A stretch of DNA of 39,890 nucleotides. It comes from Nitrospina sp. Its GTDB lineage: Bacteria > Nitrospinota > Nitrospinia > Nitrospinales > Nitrospinaceae. The DNA lies in NCBI GenBank assembly GCA_004357435.1, contig SMVS01000071.1, positions 1 through 39,890 of the forward strand. The letters run 5' to 3'. Below the pieces are notes generated by a model, which was not told the DNA's origin, did no database searches, and saw only the letters and a program-made list of their open reading frames with translations. A program made the position numbers and the translations under genes. The stretch's first letter is position 1. The number at the start of each line of letters is the position of its first letter. Positions 1-15,074 of this stretch are shown here, in pieces.

Positions 1-682
<682 letters not shown>

Positions 683-769
683 ATATTAGGGACCTCAAAA
701 GCCTGAGAAAACCGTAACTGTTTTTTATTGGGTATGCTTTTTTAAAACTTCTTTTAGGAGACCACACTG

Positions 770-4861
<4,092 letters not shown>

Positions 4862-4890
4862 ATTAATGATATATAAAGGTCATTTTACCC

Positions 4891-4918
4891 TTGACTCCGG
4901 TCTTTTCGATGTTAAGAT
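4891..4918 (+). promoter_or_regulatory. Candidate sigma70-type promoter of the str genes
   Basis: TTGACT at 4891-4896 and TAAGAT at 4913-4918 are separated by 16 bases. They lie in the 168-base gap between rpoC and rpsL, about 110 bases before the rpsL start. This is the only gap in the first 23 kb where I see such a pair. It would give rpsL-rpsG-fusA-tuf and downstream genes transcription independent of rpoBC. It is a sequence match only, without mapped start-site evidence. Confidence 0.45.
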
Positions 4919-4958
4919 TCAGGTCTTTTCCTCTGCTGGAAATAAAACCTAACGTTTT

Positions 4959-5017
4959 TTAACTCAACAAGTTAATCAGGGGGCATCCGTCTGATTTTAT
5001 TAGGATTGCCTGATTAA
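4959..5017 (+). promoter_or_regulatory. rpsL leader with competing inverted repeats
   Basis: TTAATCAGG at 4972-4980 has a perfect 9-base inverted copy, CCTGATTAA, at 5009-5017, directly against the rpsL ribosome-binding region (5017-5023). The same left arm can pair instead with CTGATT at 4991-4996 through AATCAG at 4974-4979. It also overlaps a third repeat, TTAACT/AGTTAA at 4959-4964/4970-4975. These pairings exclude each other. A leader that either hides or frees the ribosome-binding site would fit feedback control by a ribosomal protein, as S7 does for the str operon in E. coli. The regulatory role is inferred. Confidence 0.35.
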
Positions 5018-5029
5018 GAGAGGTTTATT

Positions 5030-5407
5030 TTGCCGACCATCAATCAACTGGTCAAAGTTGGCCGACAGCGGCCTGAAGATAAAACGGGCAGTCCGGCTCT
5101 AAAGGCCTGCCCGCAAAAGCGAGGGGTGTGCGTCCGGGTGTATACCTCCACGCCAAAAAAGCCCAACTCGGCCTTACGTAAGGTGGCCCGGGTCCGGTTG
5201 ACCAATGGCATGGAAGTGACGACCTATATCCCCGGTGTGGGTCACAATTTACAGGAGCATTCGATTGTTTTGATCCGGGGGGGGCGGGTGAAAGATCTTC
5301 CGGGAGTGCGGTACCACGTGGTCCGGGGCAGTTTGGACACTTTGGGTGTGGATGGCCGCATGAAGAGCCGTTCTAAATACGGCACGAAGAAACAGAAAAA
5401 AGGCTAA
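5030..5407 (+). CDS. rpsL: 30S ribosomal protein S12
   Basis: S12 sits at the decoding centre of the small subunit and helps check codon-anticodon pairing. The 125-residue product carries the hallmark [17 protein letters not shown] block (the lysine changed in streptomycin-resistant mutants is present) and the [10 protein letters not shown] loop. The start is TTG at 5030, six bases after AGAGAGG; no ATG or GTG fits, and the protein begins MPTINQLV as expected for the family. It opens the classical str order rpsL-rpsG-fusA-tuf and is preceded by a structured leader. Confidence 0.97.
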   Translation: MPTINQLVKVGRQRPEDKTGSPALKACPQKRGVCVRVYTSTPKKPNSALRKVARVRLTNGMEVTTYIPGVGHNLQEHSIVLIRGGRVKDLPGVRYHVVRGSLDTLGVDGRMKSRSKYGTKKQKKG

Positions 5408-5429
5408 TTTTTAACCCTAAAAGGAACCC

Positions 5430-5903
5430 ATGGCAAGAAGGCACGAAGCAGAAAAACGGGAGATTTTACCGGATCCCAAGTACAGCGATATCCTGGTGGC
5501 TCGGTTTATCAACTGCCTTTTGAAAAAAGGCAAGAAGAGCCTGGCTGAAAAGTTGTTTTATTCGGCCCTCGATAATGTTGCCATAAAACTGAAGGAAGAA
5601 AAGCCGCTGGCCGTTTTCAAAAAAGCTGTGGAAAATGTCGCGCCGGTACTGGAAGTGCGGTCGCGCCGCGTGGGAGGCGCCACGTATCAGGTGCCGGTGG
5701 AAGTCAGTTTCACCCGACGCACCGCTTTGGGCATCCGCTGGATGATTGCCAACGCCAAATCCCGCGCGGGACGGACCATGGCGGAAAAACTGACCCTTGA
5801 GATTGTCGATGCTTTTAATAATACCGGTGGTGCCATTCGTAAAAAAGAAGATGTGCATCGAATGGCCGAAGCCAACAAGGCGTTCGCTCATTACCGTTGG
5901 TGA
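5430..5903 (+). CDS. rpsG: 30S ribosomal protein S7
   Basis: S7 is a primary 16S rRNA binder that nucleates the 30S head and lines the exit site. The product has 157 residues, the normal length, starting [18 protein letters not shown] and containing [12 protein letters not shown] and the [15 protein letters not shown]-terminus. The ATG at 5430 follows AAAGGAA. It lies 22 bases after rpsL and 15 bases before fusA. In E. coli S7 is the translational repressor of the str operon, so it is the natural candidate ligand for the leader before rpsL, although that is not shown here. Confidence 0.97.
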   Translation: MARRHEAEKREILPDPKYSDILVARFINCLLKKGKKSLAEKLFYSALDNVAIKLKEEKPLAVFKKAVENVAPVLEVRSRRVGGATYQVPVEVSFTRRTALGIRWMIANAKSRAGRTMAEKLTLEIVDAFNNTGGAIRKKEDVHRMAEANKAFAHYRW

Positions 5904-5918
5904 GTGCAATAGAAATTC

Positions 5919-8021
5919 ATGAGTAAGAAAATCACGCTGGAAAAAGTCAGGAATATCGGGATCATCGCTCACATCGATGCCGGCAAGACCACGACCACGG
6001 AGCGCATCCTGTATTACACCGGTAAAAGTCACAAAATCGGTGAAGTTCACGATGGCAGTGCGACCATGGACTGGATGGAGTTGGAGCAGGAGCGGGGCAT
6101 CACCATCACCTCCGCGGCCACCACCTGTTTTTGGAAGGAGCACCAGATCAACATCATCGACACTCCGGGGCATGTCGATTTTACCGCGGAAGTGGAGCGG
6201 TCCTTGCGGGTGCTCGATGGCGCTGTTGGCGTGTTCTGCGCCGTGGGGGGAGTCGAGCCGCAGTCCGAGACGGTGTGGCGCCAGGCCTCCAAATACCAGG
6301 TGCCGCGCATTGGATTCGTCAATAAAATGGATCGCGCGGGTGCGGATTTCCTCAATTGCGTGGCGCAAATGCGGGATCGGTTGAACGCCAATCCAGTGCT
6401 GGCGCAGTTGCCCGTTGGTGCTGAGGACCGTTTCGAGGGTGTGGTGGACTTGGTGACGATGAAGGCCAATATTTACTCCGATAAGAATAGTAAAGGCGAG
6501 ACTTACGATGTAGTGGAAATCCCGGAAAATCTCCGCGAGCAGGCCGAGGAGTATCGCGAAAAGCTGATGGAAGCCTTGAGCGACGTGGATGAAGCCCTGA
6601 TGGCGAAGTTTTTGGATGGCAAGGACATCTCCGAGGCGGAAATCCGGGCGGCCTTGCGGGCCGGCACGCTGAGCTTGAGTTTCACCCCGATCTTTTGCGG
6701 CGCCGCTTTTAAAAATAAAGGAGTCCAGCAGTTGCTGGATGCCGTCAATGCTTATCTGCCCTCTCCTCTGGAAATTCCAGCCGTAGTCGGAATCAACCCC
6801 AACAATCAGCAGGAAGTGACGCGTGCCCCGGATGTAACAGCGCCTTTGTCGTCTCTGGCTTTTAAGATCATGACCGATCCTTTTGTCGGCCAGCTGGTTT
6901 TCATTCGAGTGTATTCGGGGGAATTGAAAAGCGGTACTTACGTGTACAACTCCACAAAAAACCAGCGCGAGCGGGTCGGGCGTTTGCTCCGCATGCATGC
7001 CAATAAAAGGGAAGAAATTGATACGCTTTCCGCCGGCGATATCGGAGCCGTGGTCGGATTCAAAAAAACTTTCACCGGCGACACGCTGTGCTTGGAGGGG
7101 GATCCGGTGGTGCTGGAAACCATTTCCTTTCCCCAGCCGGTCATTTCCGTGGCGATCGAGCCTAAAACCAAGCCGGAGGCGGACAAGCTTTCGGATTGTC
7201 TCGCCAAACTCCAGCAGGAAGATCCCACCTTTGAGGTTCGGGTCGATCCGGAAACCAATCAAACCATCATTTCCGGGATGGGTGAATTGCATTTGGAAAT
7301 TTTAGTGGATCGTATGAAGCGCGAATTCTCTCTGGATGTGAACGTATCGAAACCGCAGGTCGCCTACCGCGAAACCATCACCAAATCGGTGGAATTTAAT
7401 TACAAGCATGTCAAGCAGTCCGGTGGCCGTGGCCAATACGGTCATGTGGTGATCTTGCTGGAGCCGCGTGAGGCGGGTGACGGGTTTGAGTTCGTCAATA
7501 AGATCACCGGCGGGGCCATTCCCAGGGAATATATTCCCGCTGTGCAAAAGGGCATCGTCGAAGCCATGGACCGCGGCATCTTGTGCGGATATTCGGTGGT
7601 GGATTGCCGGGTGACCCTGCTCGATGGCTCCTATCATGATGTCGATTCCTCCGAGATGGCTTTCAAGATTTGCGCCTCGATTGCCTTCCGGGAGGCCGCC
7701 AAGAAGGCTTCTCCGGTATTGCTGGAGCCCGTGATGGAGGTCGAAGTGGTGACTCCGGAGGATTTTATGGGCGACGTGATTGGTAACTTGAGTTCCAAGC
7801 GAGCCAAGATTAAGGAGCTGGGTGACCGGGCGGGCGCCAAGGTCATTCGGTCCGAGGTGCCGTTGGCGGGCATGTTTGGTTATTCCACTGATTTACGGTC
7901 TGCCACCCAGGGCCGAGCTAATTATACGATGGAGTTTGCGAAATATGATGTGGTTCCCAGTTCAGTAGCCGAGGAATTGATTGCGAAAGCGGCGGGAACC
8001 TCCAGTTCGGTTGCGGTGTAG
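5919..8021 (+). CDS. fusA: Elongation factor G
   Basis: EF-G is the GTPase that moves tRNAs and mRNA through the ribosome and helps recycle it. The 700-residue protein has the full set of GTP-binding motifs: G1 AHIDAGKT at residues 17-24, G3 DTPGH from residue 81 and G4 NKMD at residue 135. The C-terminal domains carry the EF-G blocks [19 protein letters not shown] and [16 protein letters not shown]. Length and spacing agree with the canonical translocase rather than a diverged paralogue. The ATG at 5919 has only a weak ribosome-binding sequence, so coupling to rpsG 15 bases upstream is plausible. Confidence 0.97.
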   Translation: MSKKITLEKVRNIGIIAHIDAGKTTTTERILYYTGKSHKIGEVHDGSATMDWMELEQERGITITSAATTCFWKEHQINIIDTPGHVDFTAEVERSLRVLDGAVGVFCAVGGVEPQSETVWRQASKYQVPRIGFVNKMDRAGADFLNCVAQMRDRLNANPVLAQLPVGAEDRFEGVVDLVTMKANIYSDKNSKGETYDVVEIPENLREQAEEYREKLMEALSDVDEALMAKFLDGKDISEAEIRAALRAGTLSLSFTPIFCGAAFKNKGVQQLLDAVNAYLPSPLEIPAVVGINPNNQQEVTRAPDVTAPLSSLAFKIMTDPFVGQLVFIRVYSGELKSGTYVYNSTKNQRERVGRLLRMHANKREEIDTLSAGDIGAVVGFKKTFTGDTLCLEGDPVVLETISFPQPVISVAIEPKTKPEADKLSDCLAKLQQEDPTFEVRVDPETNQTIISGMGELHLEILVDRMKREFSLDVNVSKPQVAYRETITKSVEFNYKHVKQSGGRGQYGHVVILLEPREAGDGFEFVNKITGGAIPREYIPAVQKGIVEAMDRGILCGYSVVDCRVTLLDGSYHDVDSSEMAFKICASIAFREAAKKASPVLLEPVMEVEVVTPEDFMGDVIGNLSSKRAKIKELGDRAGAKVIRSEVPLAGMFGYSTDLRSATQGRANYTMEFAKYDVVPSSVAEELIAKAAGTSSSVAV

Positions 8022-8066
8022 ACCCATATCAAAATAAACCCTCTAGAAAAAATGGAGTGAAAGAGC

Positions 8067-9257
8067 ATGGCTAAAGAAAAATTTGTGAGAGATAAACCCC
8101 ATATGAATGTTGGTACCATTGGTCATGTCGATCATGGTAAAACCACCCTCACTGCGGCCATCACTTTAGTTTTATCCAAAAAAGGTCTGGCGGAGAGTGT
8201 CGCTTTCGATCAGATCGACAAGGCGCCTGAGGAAAAAGAGCGGGGCATCACCATCGCCATCGCGCATGTGGAATACCAGACCGAAAAGCGTCATTACGCG
8301 CATGTGGATTGCCCCGGCCATGCCGACTATGTCAAAAATATGATCACCGGCGCGGCGCAGATGGACGGCGCCATCCTAGTGTTGAACGCTTCCGATGGCC
8401 CCATGCCGCAGACCCGGGAACACATCCTGCTGGCGCGCCAGGTGGGTGTGCCCAAGATCGTGGTGTTCATGAACAAGTGCGATACGGTCGACGATCCAGA
8501 TCTGCTGGATTTGGTGGAAGAGGAAGTGCGAGACCTGTTGAAAAAGTATAAATTCCCGGGGGATGAAATTCCCGTGATTCGCGGCAGTGCCCTGCAGGCT
8601 TTGGAAAATCCAGATGACGAGGAAAAAACCAAATGCATTTGGGATTTGATGAACGCCGTGGATGAGTACATCCCGGTTCCAGACCGGCCCATCGACAAGC
8701 CGTTCCTGATGCCGATTGAAGACATTTTCAGCATCTCCGGTCGCGGCACCGTGGCTACCGGCAGGATCGAAACCGGAGTCATCAAAGTCGGGGAAGAAGT
8801 GGAAATCGTAGGATTCAGGCCCACCACCAAAACCACCGTGACCGGCGTGGAGATGTTCCGCAAACTGCTGGATGACGGGCGGGCCGGGGACAACGTGGGG
8901 TGCCTGTTGCGCGGTACCAAACGCGAAGATATCGAACGCGGTCAGGTCTTGGCCAAGGCGGGTTCCATCACCCCGCACACCAAGTTCAAAGCCGAGGTGT
9001 ATATCCTGACTAAAGATGAGGGAGGCCGTCACACGCCCTTCTTCAACGGCTACCGTCCGCAGTTTTATTTCCGCACCACCGACGTGACCGGTATTGTGAC
9101 TCTGGCATCGGGCGTGGAAATGGTGATGCCTGGTGACAACGTGACGTTTGAGGTGGAATTAATAACCCCGGTGGCCATGGCCAAGGAATTGCGATTCGCC
9201 ATCCGGGAAGGCAGCCGCACAGTGGGCGCCGGTATCGTAAGTGAGATCACCGAATAA
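8067..9257 (+). CDS. tuf: Elongation factor Tu
   Basis: EF-Tu delivers aminoacyl-tRNA to the ribosome as a GTP complex. The product is 396 residues with G1 GHVDHGKT at residues 19-26, G3 DCPGH from residue 81 and G4 NKCD. The effector region [11 protein letters not shown] is also present. The start ATG at 8067 follows GGAGTGAAAGAG. Its stop codon TAA shares its last A with the ATG of rpsJ, tying EF-Tu synthesis to the S10 gene block. Whether a second tuf copy exists elsewhere cannot be seen from this window. Confidence 0.97.
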   Translation: MAKEKFVRDKPHMNVGTIGHVDHGKTTLTAAITLVLSKKGLAESVAFDQIDKAPEEKERGITIAIAHVEYQTEKRHYAHVDCPGHADYVKNMITGAAQMDGAILVLNASDGPMPQTREHILLARQVGVPKIVVFMNKCDTVDDPDLLDLVEEEVRDLLKKYKFPGDEIPVIRGSALQALENPDDEEKTKCIWDLMNAVDEYIPVPDRPIDKPFLMPIEDIFSISGRGTVATGRIETGVIKVGEEVEIVGFRPTTKTTVTGVEMFRKLLDDGRAGDNVGCLLRGTKREDIERGQVLAKAGSITPHTKFKAEVYILTKDEGGRHTPFFNGYRPQFYFRTTDVTGIVTLASGVEMVMPGDNVTFEVELITPVAMAKELRFAIREGSRTVGAGIVSEITE

Positions 9258-9565
9258 TGGGCGACCAGAGAATTAAAATCAAGTTGAAAGCGTACGACCA
9301 TAAGCTCCTCGATTGGTCGGTGGCCGAGATTGTGGAAACCACCAAACGGACGGGCGCGCGGGTGATCGGGCCGATTCCTTTGCCGACAGTGAGAAATCGG
9401 TGGACCGTTCTCAGGTCGCCGCATGTCGATAAAAAATCCAGGGAGCAGTTCGAGATGCGGACCCACAAACGGATTCTGGAAATTCTCGAGCCGACCCCGC
9501 AAACCGTGGATGCTTTGATGAAATTGGACTTGTCGGGCGGCGTGGATATTGAAATCAAACTTTGA
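9257..9565 (+). CDS. rpsJ: 30S ribosomal protein S10 (NusE)
   Basis: S10 is part of the 30S head and, as NusE, bridges NusB/NusG during antitermination. The 102-residue product shows the typical IKLKAYDH block near the N-terminus, GPIPLPT in the middle and the FEMRTHKR(I) segment, with normal length. The ATG at 9257 overlaps the tuf stop by one base, which fixes the start and suggests translational coupling. It is the first gene of the S10 block; no separate promoter is visible before it because it lies against tuf. Confidence 0.97.
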   Translation: MGDQRIKIKLKAYDHKLLDWSVAEIVETTKRTGARVIGPIPLPTVRNRWTVLRSPHVDKKSREQFEMRTHKRILEILEPTPQTVDALMKLDLSGGVDIEIKL

Positions 9566-9579
9566 GTGGTTAAGGTGCT

Positions 9580-10209
9580 ATGAAGGGATTGTTGGGAAAA
9601 AAGATTGGAATGACCGAGATCTTCACAGAGCAGGGAGACTGTGTGCCGGTGACCGTTATTCAAGTGGAGCGTTGTATTCCCTTGCTCAGGCGCACTCTGG
9701 AGAAAGACGGTTACCAGGCGGTTTTGGTTTCCTATGGCGACCGCAAGGCCAAGCACACCAATAAACCGTTGCAGGGATTTTATGACAAGTTGAAAGCCAA
9801 GCCGGGAAAGATCCTCACCGAGTTTCGTGATCAGGATATTGACGATGAAGCTCTGGGCAAACCGCTCAATGTGGATATGTTTGAAGAGGGAGAGCGCGTC
9901 AAAGTGGTCGGGATTTCCAAGGGCAGAGGCTTCGCCGGAGTGGTGAAACGATTCGGGTCCAAGGGCAATCCTGCGTCGCGGGGCACCCACGAATCCTTCC
10001 GCGGCGGCGGCGCTATCGGCATGCACACCTATCCGGGGCGTGTCCTCAAAGGTCAGGGCATGCCCGGCCGGATGGGCGGGCAAACGGTGCATGAGAAAAA
10101 CCTCAAGGTGGTCCGTGTGGATGCCGGCAACAACGTCATTCTCATTAAGGGCTCGGTCCCGGGAGCCAACGGCGGGATCGTTAGAATCATGGGCAGACCC
10201 ACGAAATAA
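9580..10209 (+). CDS. rplC: 50S ribosomal protein L3
   Basis: L3 is an early assembly protein whose extended loop reaches towards the peptidyl transferase centre. The 209-residue product begins [15 protein letters not shown], contains [11 protein letters not shown] and the conserved loop [20 protein letters not shown], and ends RIMGRPTK. These are family hallmarks, and the glutamine in KGQGMPGR is the residue methylated in many bacteria. It lies 14 bases after rpsJ and 20 bases before the chosen rplD start. Confidence 0.97.
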   Translation: MKGLLGKKIGMTEIFTEQGDCVPVTVIQVERCIPLLRRTLEKDGYQAVLVSYGDRKAKHTNKPLQGFYDKLKAKPGKILTEFRDQDIDDEALGKPLNVDMFEEGERVKVVGISKGRGFAGVVKRFGSKGNPASRGTHESFRGGGAIGMHTYPGRVLKGQGMPGRMGGQTVHEKNLKVVRVDAGNNVILIKGSVPGANGGIVRIMGRPTK

Positions 10210-10229
10210 TTTTGAAAGGAAAACCCGGC

Positions 10230-10862
10230 ATGCCGGAATTGGAATTGGATTTGGTTGACATGGACAACAAGAAGGTGGGAACCGTCGCGCTGGCCGCGGC
10301 CGTGTTCGACGTCAAGATACGGGAGCACTTGGTCCAGCAGTATGTGAATCTGCAGATGGCGACCCGGCGGCGAGGCACCGCGTCAACCAAGAGTAACAAG
10401 GGGGATCTGCACGGCAGTGGCGCAAAACCCTGGCGGCAGAAAGGCACCGGCCGGGCGCGGGCGGGCACCACCCGGTCGCCCATCTGGCGTGGCGGTATGA
10501 CGGTGTTTGGGCCGACCCCGCGCGATTATTCTTTCAAAATGTCCAGAAAATCCAAAAAACTGGCGCTCAGTTCGGTTTTGACTGACCGGTTGCGGGCCAA
10601 CAAGATTCAAGTGGTGAAGGAGTTGTCCCTCGCGGCACCGAGGACCAAAGACGCGGTGGCGTTACTGAAAAAGCTGGGGTTGCCATCCAAAACTCTTTTT
10701 CTGCTGCACCAAAAAAACTCCAACCTGGAGTTGGCCGTGCGTAATTTGCCGCAGGTGGATGTGTTGTCGGTGGACGGCCTCAATGTGTACGACATTTTGA
10801 TGCATGAGAAAATTGTGTGTACCCCAGAAGCGTTGAAGAAGGTTGAGGAGCGTTTGAACTGA
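10230..10862 (+). CDS. rplD: 50S ribosomal protein L4
   Basis: L4 lines the peptide exit tunnel and in E. coli also represses its own S10 operon. I start the gene at ATG 10230, nine bases after GAAAGGA, giving 210 residues beginning [11 protein letters not shown]. An upstream in-frame TTG at 10212 has no ribosome-binding site. The tunnel loop is recognisable as [24 protein letters not shown], read here in two parts. The last base of its TGA is the first base of the rplW ATG. The E. coli-type L4-binding leader is not expected here because rpsJ overlaps tuf. Confidence 0.95.
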   Translation: MPELELDLVDMDNKKVGTVALAAAVFDVKIREHLVQQYVNLQMATRRRGTASTKSNKGDLHGSGAKPWRQKGTGRARAGTTRSPIWRGGMTVFGPTPRDYSFKMSRKSKKLALSSVLTDRLRANKIQVVKELSLAAPRTKDAVALLKKLGLPSKTLFLLHQKNSNLELAVRNLPQVDVLSVDGLNVYDILMHEKIVCTPEALKKVEERLN

Positions 10863-11149
10863 TGAACGTCTATAAAATTTTAGAAAAACCACTGATCACT
10901 GAAAAAAGTACCCTCATGCAGGAACAGAGCAACCGGGTGATGTTTCAGGTGAAGCGGTCGGCCAATAAGTTGCAGATCAAGGAGGCGGTTCAGAAAATAT
11001 TCAGCGTTACCGTGCTGGATGTGAACACCATGAACGTCAAACCCAAAAATCGCCGGTTCGGAAAGCATATGGGTAAAACCAAGCAATGGAAAAAAGCCAT
11101 CGTGTTGCTGAAGGCTGGCGACAAGATCGACTTTTTTGAGGGAGCTTAA
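10862..11149 (+). CDS. rplW: 50S ribosomal protein L23
   Basis: L23 sits at the mouth of the exit tunnel, where it docks trigger factor and signal recognition particle. The 95-residue product begins [16 protein letters not shown] and contains [20 protein letters not shown] and a basic loop ending in [13 protein letters not shown], a standard L23 profile. The ATG overlaps the rplD stop codon by one base (TGATG), so its start is secure and translation is probably coupled. Confidence 0.96.
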   Translation: MNVYKILEKPLITEKSTLMQEQSNRVMFQVKRSANKLQIKEAVQKIFSVTVLDVNTMNVKPKNRRFGKHMGKTKQWKKAIVLLKAGDKIDFFEGA

Positions 11150-11154
11150 GATCA

Positions 11155-11982
11155 ATGCCGATTAAAAAAATGAATCCCACCTCCCCGGGCGTGCGGTTTC
11201 AAACCCGTAACGATTACCACGAGATCACCAAAAAGACGCCGGAAAAGAGTCTGTTGGTGTCCATTTCCAAGCATGCTGGCCGGAATAACAACGGCCGGAT
11301 CACCGCCAAGCGGCGGGGCGGCGGGCACAAAAGACAGTACCGCATTATCGATTTCAAGCGGGACAAGGATGGCATCACCGCCAAGGTTGTCGGGATCGAG
11401 TACGATCCCAACCGTTCCGCGAATATCGCCCTGTTGGTTTATAAGGATGGCGAGAAACGTTATATTCTGGCACCCAAGGAATTGACCGATGGGTCGGTGG
11501 TGGTGTCCGGCGAGGGCGTGGAACCGCGGCCCGGGAATTGCCTGGCGCTCAAGGATATTCCTGAAGGCACGCTGATTCACAATATCGAACTGCGCCCCGG
11601 CAAGGGCGGTCAGTTGGCGCGCAGTGCCGGTGCCAGCGTGCAGTTGATGGCCAAAGAAGGACGGTACGCCAACCTCAAGTTGTCGTCCGGGGAAATTCGA
11701 CTGGTGGACGTGAATTGCCGGGCGACGGTGGGTACCGTGGGCAACAGCGATCATGAAAACGTCACGCTCGGCAAGGCCGGGCGGGTGCGCTGGATGGGTC
11801 GGCGGCCGCGGGTTCGAGCCGTGGCCATGAACCCGGTGGACCATCCCATGGGCGGGGGTGAAGGGCGCTCTTCCGGCGGCCGGCACCCGTGCAGTCCCTG
11901 GGGAGTTCCAGCCAAGGGGTACAAGACGCGTAAAGTTAAAAAATTGTCCAGTAAATATATTTTAAGCCGTCGCAAAAAATAA
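11155..11982 (+). CDS. rplB: 50S ribosomal protein L2
   Basis: L2 is required for peptidyl transferase activity and subunit joining. The product has 275 residues, a normal length, starting [17 protein letters not shown]. It includes [19 protein letters not shown], the SVLM-like segment [13 protein letters not shown] and the C-terminal loop [20 protein letters not shown], which contains the histidine near the catalytic centre. It starts five bases after rplW. No anomalies are visible. Confidence 0.97.
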   Translation: MPIKKMNPTSPGVRFQTRNDYHEITKKTPEKSLLVSISKHAGRNNNGRITAKRRGGGHKRQYRIIDFKRDKDGITAKVVGIEYDPNRSANIALLVYKDGEKRYILAPKELTDGSVVVSGEGVEPRPGNCLALKDIPEGTLIHNIELRPGKGGQLARSAGASVQLMAKEGRYANLKLSSGEIRLVDVNCRATVGTVGNSDHENVTLGKAGRVRWMGRRPRVRAVAMNPVDHPMGGGEGRSSGGRHPCSPWGVPAKGYKTRKVKKLSSKYILSRRKK

Positions 11983-12007
11983 TGAACGAAGATAAGGAAC
12001 GGGATTC

Positions 12008-12289
12008 ATGGCAAGATCATTAAAAAAAGGACCCTTTGTGGATGGGTCGTTGTTGGAAAAGGTGGAAGTGATGAACCGGCGCAACGACCGAAAGGTCATC
12101 AAGACCTGGTCGCGCAGGTCCACCATCCTGCCGGAGTTCGTGGGACACACGTTCGCCATTCACAATGGCAAAAAGTTCATTCCCGTGTTTGTGACGGAGA
12201 ACATGGTCGGTCATAAAATGGGTGAGTTTTCGCCGACCCGCACTTTTCGGGCGCACAGCGGAAAGACTAAAAAAACCTTATCGAAATAA
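12008..12289 (+). CDS. rpsS: 30S ribosomal protein S19
   Basis: S19 binds the 30S head next to S13 and contacts the large subunit. The 93-residue product begins [19 protein letters not shown] and holds [27 protein letters not shown], read as consecutive conserved blocks, and [14 protein letters not shown]. Length and sequence are typical. The ATG at 12008 is preceded by AAGGAACGGG. It lies 25 bases after rplB. Confidence 0.97.
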   Translation: MARSLKKGPFVDGSLLEKVEVMNRRNDRKVIKTWSRRSTILPEFVGHTFAIHNGKKFIPVFVTENMVGHKMGEFSPTRTFRAHSGKTKKTLSK

Positions 12290-12309
12290 CCAGGGATAGC
12301 GAGCTGACG

Positions 12310-12648
12310 ATGGACGTGAGAGCTGTACTGAGACACACGAGGACGACCCCGCAGAAAGCGCGGCTGGTGGCGGATATGATTCGCGGCAAAAATGTCAACG
12401 AAGCGATGAATGTGCTTTCGTTCACCCGCAAAAAAGCCGCCGGAATATTTCAAAAGCTGTTGAAGTCCGCCATCGCCAACGCCGAGGAAAATCACAAGGT
12501 AGTGGATGTCGATGATTTATACATTAAAGAGGTGTATGTGGATGCGGGGGCGGTATTGAAACGTCAGCTGACGCGGGCGCGGGGAATGGCCAACTTGATA
12601 CTGAAACGCACCAGCCACATCACTCTGATATTGAACGAAAAAGACTAA
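12310..12648 (+). CDS. rplV: 50S ribosomal protein L22
   Basis: L22 spans the exit tunnel with a long beta-hairpin that erythromycin resistance mutations alter. The 112-residue product begins [20 protein letters not shown] and contains MVRGKxVxxA-type sequence ([15 protein letters not shown]). It ends with [20 protein letters not shown], the hairpin and C-terminal strand region. The ATG at 12310 lies 20 bases after rpsS. The gene ends 13 bases before rpsC. Confidence 0.96.
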   Translation: MDVRAVLRHTRTTPQKARLVADMIRGKNVNEAMNVLSFTRKKAAGIFQKLLKSAIANAEENHKVVDVDDLYIKEVYVDAGAVLKRQLTRARGMANLILKRTSHITLILNEKD

Positions 12649-12661
12649 TAGGGAGATTGAC

Positions 12662-13333
12662 GTGGGACAAAAAGTTCATCCTTATGGCTTTCGGTTGGGA
12701 ATCAATAAGCCGTGGAGATCCAATTGGTATGCCAAGAAGGATTATCCTGAGCTCCTGCAGGAAGACATTAAAATCCGGACATATTTGAGGAAGGCTCTGT
12801 CGCACGCTGGAGTTTCGAACCTGGAAATTGAGCGTTCCGCCAACCGCATTCGGATCAACATTCACACCGCCCGTCCGGGAATCATCATCGGCAAAAAGGG
12901 GTTGGAAGTGGATCGTTTGAAAGAGGAAATTCAGCAGATCATCGGCGGCAAGCAGGTCAACCTGAATATCAAGGAAATTCGGCGGGCGGAGTTGGACGCT
13001 TCCCTGATTGCCCAGAACATTGCGTTGCAGTTGCAAAAGCGGATTTCTTTTCGCCGCGCGATGAAGAAGGGAGTGATGTCGGCGCTGAGGTTTGGCGCCA
13101 AGGGAATCAAGATTCGTTGTTCGGGACGCCTGGGGGGTGCCGAAATTGCCCGCAGTGAGTGGTATCGCGAAGGCCGGGTGCCTCTGCACACCCTTCGCGC
13201 TGACATTGATTACGGAACGGCCGAAGGCCTGACCACGTACGGTTTGATCGGCATCAAGGTCTGGGTATACAAAGGCGAAATTTTCAATGTGCCGGGACCT
13301 GCGGTGGCAGCGGAAGAAAATGCTAAATCCTGA
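12662..13333 (+). CDS. rpsC: 30S ribosomal protein S3
   Basis: S3 lies at the mRNA entry site and has helicase-like activity with S4 and S5. The 223-residue product begins [14 protein letters not shown] and has the KH-domain GXXG region ([17 protein letters not shown]). The C-terminal domain contains [17 protein letters not shown] and [22 protein letters not shown], read as conserved blocks. The start is GTG at 12662, preceded by GGGAG at 12652-12656; no ATG fits the conserved N-terminus. Confidence 0.97.
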   Translation: MGQKVHPYGFRLGINKPWRSNWYAKKDYPELLQEDIKIRTYLRKALSHAGVSNLEIERSANRIRINIHTARPGIIIGKKGLEVDRLKEEIQQIIGGKQVNLNIKEIRRAELDASLIAQNIALQLQKRISFRRAMKKGVMSALRFGAKGIKIRCSGRLGGAEIARSEWYREGRVPLHTLRADIDYGTAEGLTTYGLIGIKVWVYKGEIFNVPGPAVAAEENAKS

Positions 13334-13377
13334 AATAAAATTAACCAGCCGCATGTTGCTGTGGGAGACCTGATCTC

Positions 13378-13785
13378 ATGTTGATGCCCAAAAAAGTCAA
13401 ATACCGGAAACGGCATAAAGGCCGTATGCGCGGCACCGCTTTTCGCGGCGGTTCCATGAATTTCGGAGAATACGGATTGCAGGCTCTCAGTTGCGGCTGG
13501 ATCACCGACCGACAAATCGAGGCCGCCCGAATTGCTATGACCCGTCATGTGAAACGCGGTGGCAAAATCTGGTTGCGTATTTTCCCGGACAAACCCATCT
13601 CCAAAAAGCCCGCGGAAACCCGGATGGGTAAAGGTAAAGGCAATCCGGAGTTCTGGGTGGCGGTGGTCAAACCTGGCCGTATCCTGTACGAAATGGCTGG
13701 GGTTCCGGAGGACGTCGCCCGCGAAGCTTTGCGGTTGGCTTCGCACAAGTTGTCCGTGGCCACGCGAGTGGTGGTCAATAAATAG
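13378..13785 (+). CDS. rplP: 50S ribosomal protein L16
   Basis: L16 organises the A-site tRNA binding region of the 50S subunit. The product has 135 residues beginning [19 protein letters not shown], with the family's GxxGLxA-type segment ([21 protein letters not shown]) and the [17 protein letters not shown] loop. Two in-frame ATGs exist (13378 and 13384). I use the first because GGGAG at 13363-13367 is ten bases away and the M-L-x-P-K N-terminus is standard. It is 44 bases after rpsC. Confidence 0.96.
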   Translation: MLMPKKVKYRKRHKGRMRGTAFRGGSMNFGEYGLQALSCGWITDRQIEAARIAMTRHVKRGGKIWLRIFPDKPISKKPAETRMGKGKGNPEFWVAVVKPGRILYEMAGVPEDVAREALRLASHKLSVATRVVVNK

Positions 13786-13803
13786 GAAACGGAGTTAGAT
13801 TTT

Positions 13804-14037
13804 ATGAAAATGCAGGAAGTTCTGGATCTTTCGGAAAAAGAGCGCGAAGAAAAACTGAAGGATTTGCAGGAAGAATATTTTAATTTAAAGTTTCAGCTGG
13901 CCACCGGTAAAATCGAAAACCCCGGACGGCTGAAGCATATGCGCAGGGATATGGCCCGGATTAAAACTCTGGAGAACCGGAGCCAGCCAGACCCGCAGGC
14001 AACAGGCACTACTGAAGAAAAACCCGCTGGAGCTTGA
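13804..14037 (+). CDS. rpmC: 50S ribosomal protein L29
   Basis: L29 is a small two-helix protein at the exit tunnel rim beside L23. The 77-residue product has the expected helical hairpin ([20 protein letters not shown], then [28 protein letters not shown]). About 17 additional residues, rich in Pro, Thr, Glu and Ala, extend the C-terminus beyond a standard 60-65-residue L29. It lies 18 bases after rplP. The short polar tail is probably disordered. Confidence 0.94.
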   Translation: MKMQEVLDLSEKEREEKLKDLQEEYFNLKFQLATGKIENPGRLKHMRRDMARIKTLENRSQPDPQATGTTEEKPAGA

Positions 14038-14075
14038 TGCGGCACTAACAGATAAGAAGTCGTTCAGGAGGCATT

Positions 14076-14342
14076 TTGAGTCAGAAGATAAGTCGGAAGG
14101 TTCTTACCGGAACCATAGTCAGCAATAAAATGGACAAAACCGTGGTGGTGAAGGTGGAGCGCAAGTTTCCGCATCCCAAGTTTAAGAAAGTGGTCAAGAG
14201 AACCAAGAAATACAAATGCCACGACGAGGAAAATAAATGCCTGGTGGGTGATGTGATCACCATGGTGGAAGTGCGGCCTCTGAGTAAGGAAAAACGCTGG
14301 TCGCTGGTGAGTATATTAAGAACCAAAACTGTAGCCGGGTGA
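14076..14342 (+). CDS. rpsQ: 30S ribosomal protein S17
   Basis: S17 is an early 16S rRNA-binding protein with an OB fold. The 88-residue product reads [20 protein letters not shown] near the N-terminus and continues [19 protein letters not shown], a clear S17. The start is TTG at 14076, four bases after a full AGGAGG (14066-14071). That spacing is short, but no other start codon is available in frame. The gene ends seven bases before rplN. Confidence 0.94.
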   Translation: MSQKISRKVLTGTIVSNKMDKTVVVKVERKFPHPKFKKVVKRTKKYKCHDEENKCLVGDVITMVEVRPLSKEKRWSLVSILRTKTVAG

Positions 14343-14349
14343 GGAAACC

Positions 14350-14718
14350 ATGATTCAATTGCGGACCGTATTGGAAGTCGCCGACAACTCAGGCGCGAAA
14401 AAAGTTCAGTGCATCAAAGTGCTGGGCGGCACCGGCAGGCGTTATGCCTCGGTGGGGGACATCATCGTGGTGGCGGTCAAGGAATCTGAACCGCAGAGCA
14501 CCATCAAAAAGGGCGAAGTCAGAAGAGCTGTGGTGGTGCGGACCCGCAAGGAGTTGCGCCGGGCGGATGGCAGTTATATCAAATTCGACACCAATGCCGC
14601 GGTGTTGGTGACCGATGCTAAAGAGCCCGTCGGTTCCCGCATTTTTGGTCCGGTAGCACGCGAGTTGCGAGCCAAGAAGTTTTTAAAAATCCTTTCTCTG
14701 GCTCCGGAGGTGCTGTGA
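14350..14718 (+). CDS. rplN: 50S ribosomal protein L14
   Basis: L14 forms an intersubunit bridge and is the docking site for the silencing factor RsfS. The 122-residue product begins [20 protein letters not shown], with the family signature around residues 60-86 ([18 protein letters not shown]) and the C-terminal [24 protein letters not shown]. The length is exactly typical. Its TGA stop overlaps the chosen ATG of rplX by one base. Confidence 0.97.
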   Translation: MIQLRTVLEVADNSGAKKVQCIKVLGGTGRRYASVGDIIVVAVKESEPQSTIKKGEVRRAVVVRTRKELRRADGSYIKFDTNAAVLVTDAKEPVGSRIFGPVARELRAKKFLKILSLAPEVL

Positions 14719-15050
14719 TGAGCGCAGGCAAAGCCCATCTTAAAAAAGACGACATCGTTCAGGTGATCGCCGGCCGGGAAAAAGGTAAAAAAGGCAAAAT
14801 CCTGATGCTGTTGCCAGGCGATGAAAGAGTGAAAATCGAAAAATTGAATATGTACAAACGGCACGTCAAGCCATCGGACAAAAACCGGCAAGGCGGTATC
14901 ATGGAGCTTGAAGGCGCCATGCATTGGTCCAATGTTCTCCTGCTGTGCGACAAATGTGGCAAGGGTGTGCGCATCAAACGCAAAAAGCTGGAAGACGGAA
15001 AACGGGTCCGGGTTTGTTGCAAGTGCAACGAAGTCATTGACAAAAATTGA
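14718..15050 (+). CDS. rplX: 50S ribosomal protein L24
   Basis: L24 starts large-subunit assembly by binding the 5' region of 23S rRNA. I start at ATG 14718, which overlaps the rplN stop (TGATG) and is seven bases after GGAGG, giving 110 residues. The immediately preceding in-frame GTG (14715) is possible but less well placed. The KOW motif region DDIVQVIAGREKGKKGKIL is clear, followed by the GGI-E block and CDKC/CCKC cysteine pairs near the C-terminus, which may bind zinc. Confidence 0.95.
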   Translation: MSAGKAHLKKDDIVQVIAGREKGKKGKILMLLPGDERVKIEKLNMYKRHVKPSDKNRQGGIMELEGAMHWSNVLLLCDKCGKGVRIKRKKLEDGKRVRVCCKCNEVIDKN

Positions 15051-15074
15051 TGAAAGTTTTACGGAAAACAGGTC

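Noticed and set aside
5466-7292. 608-codon open frame on the minus strand opposite rpsG and fusA
   Set aside because: It covers two certain genes in antisense and has no family resemblance.
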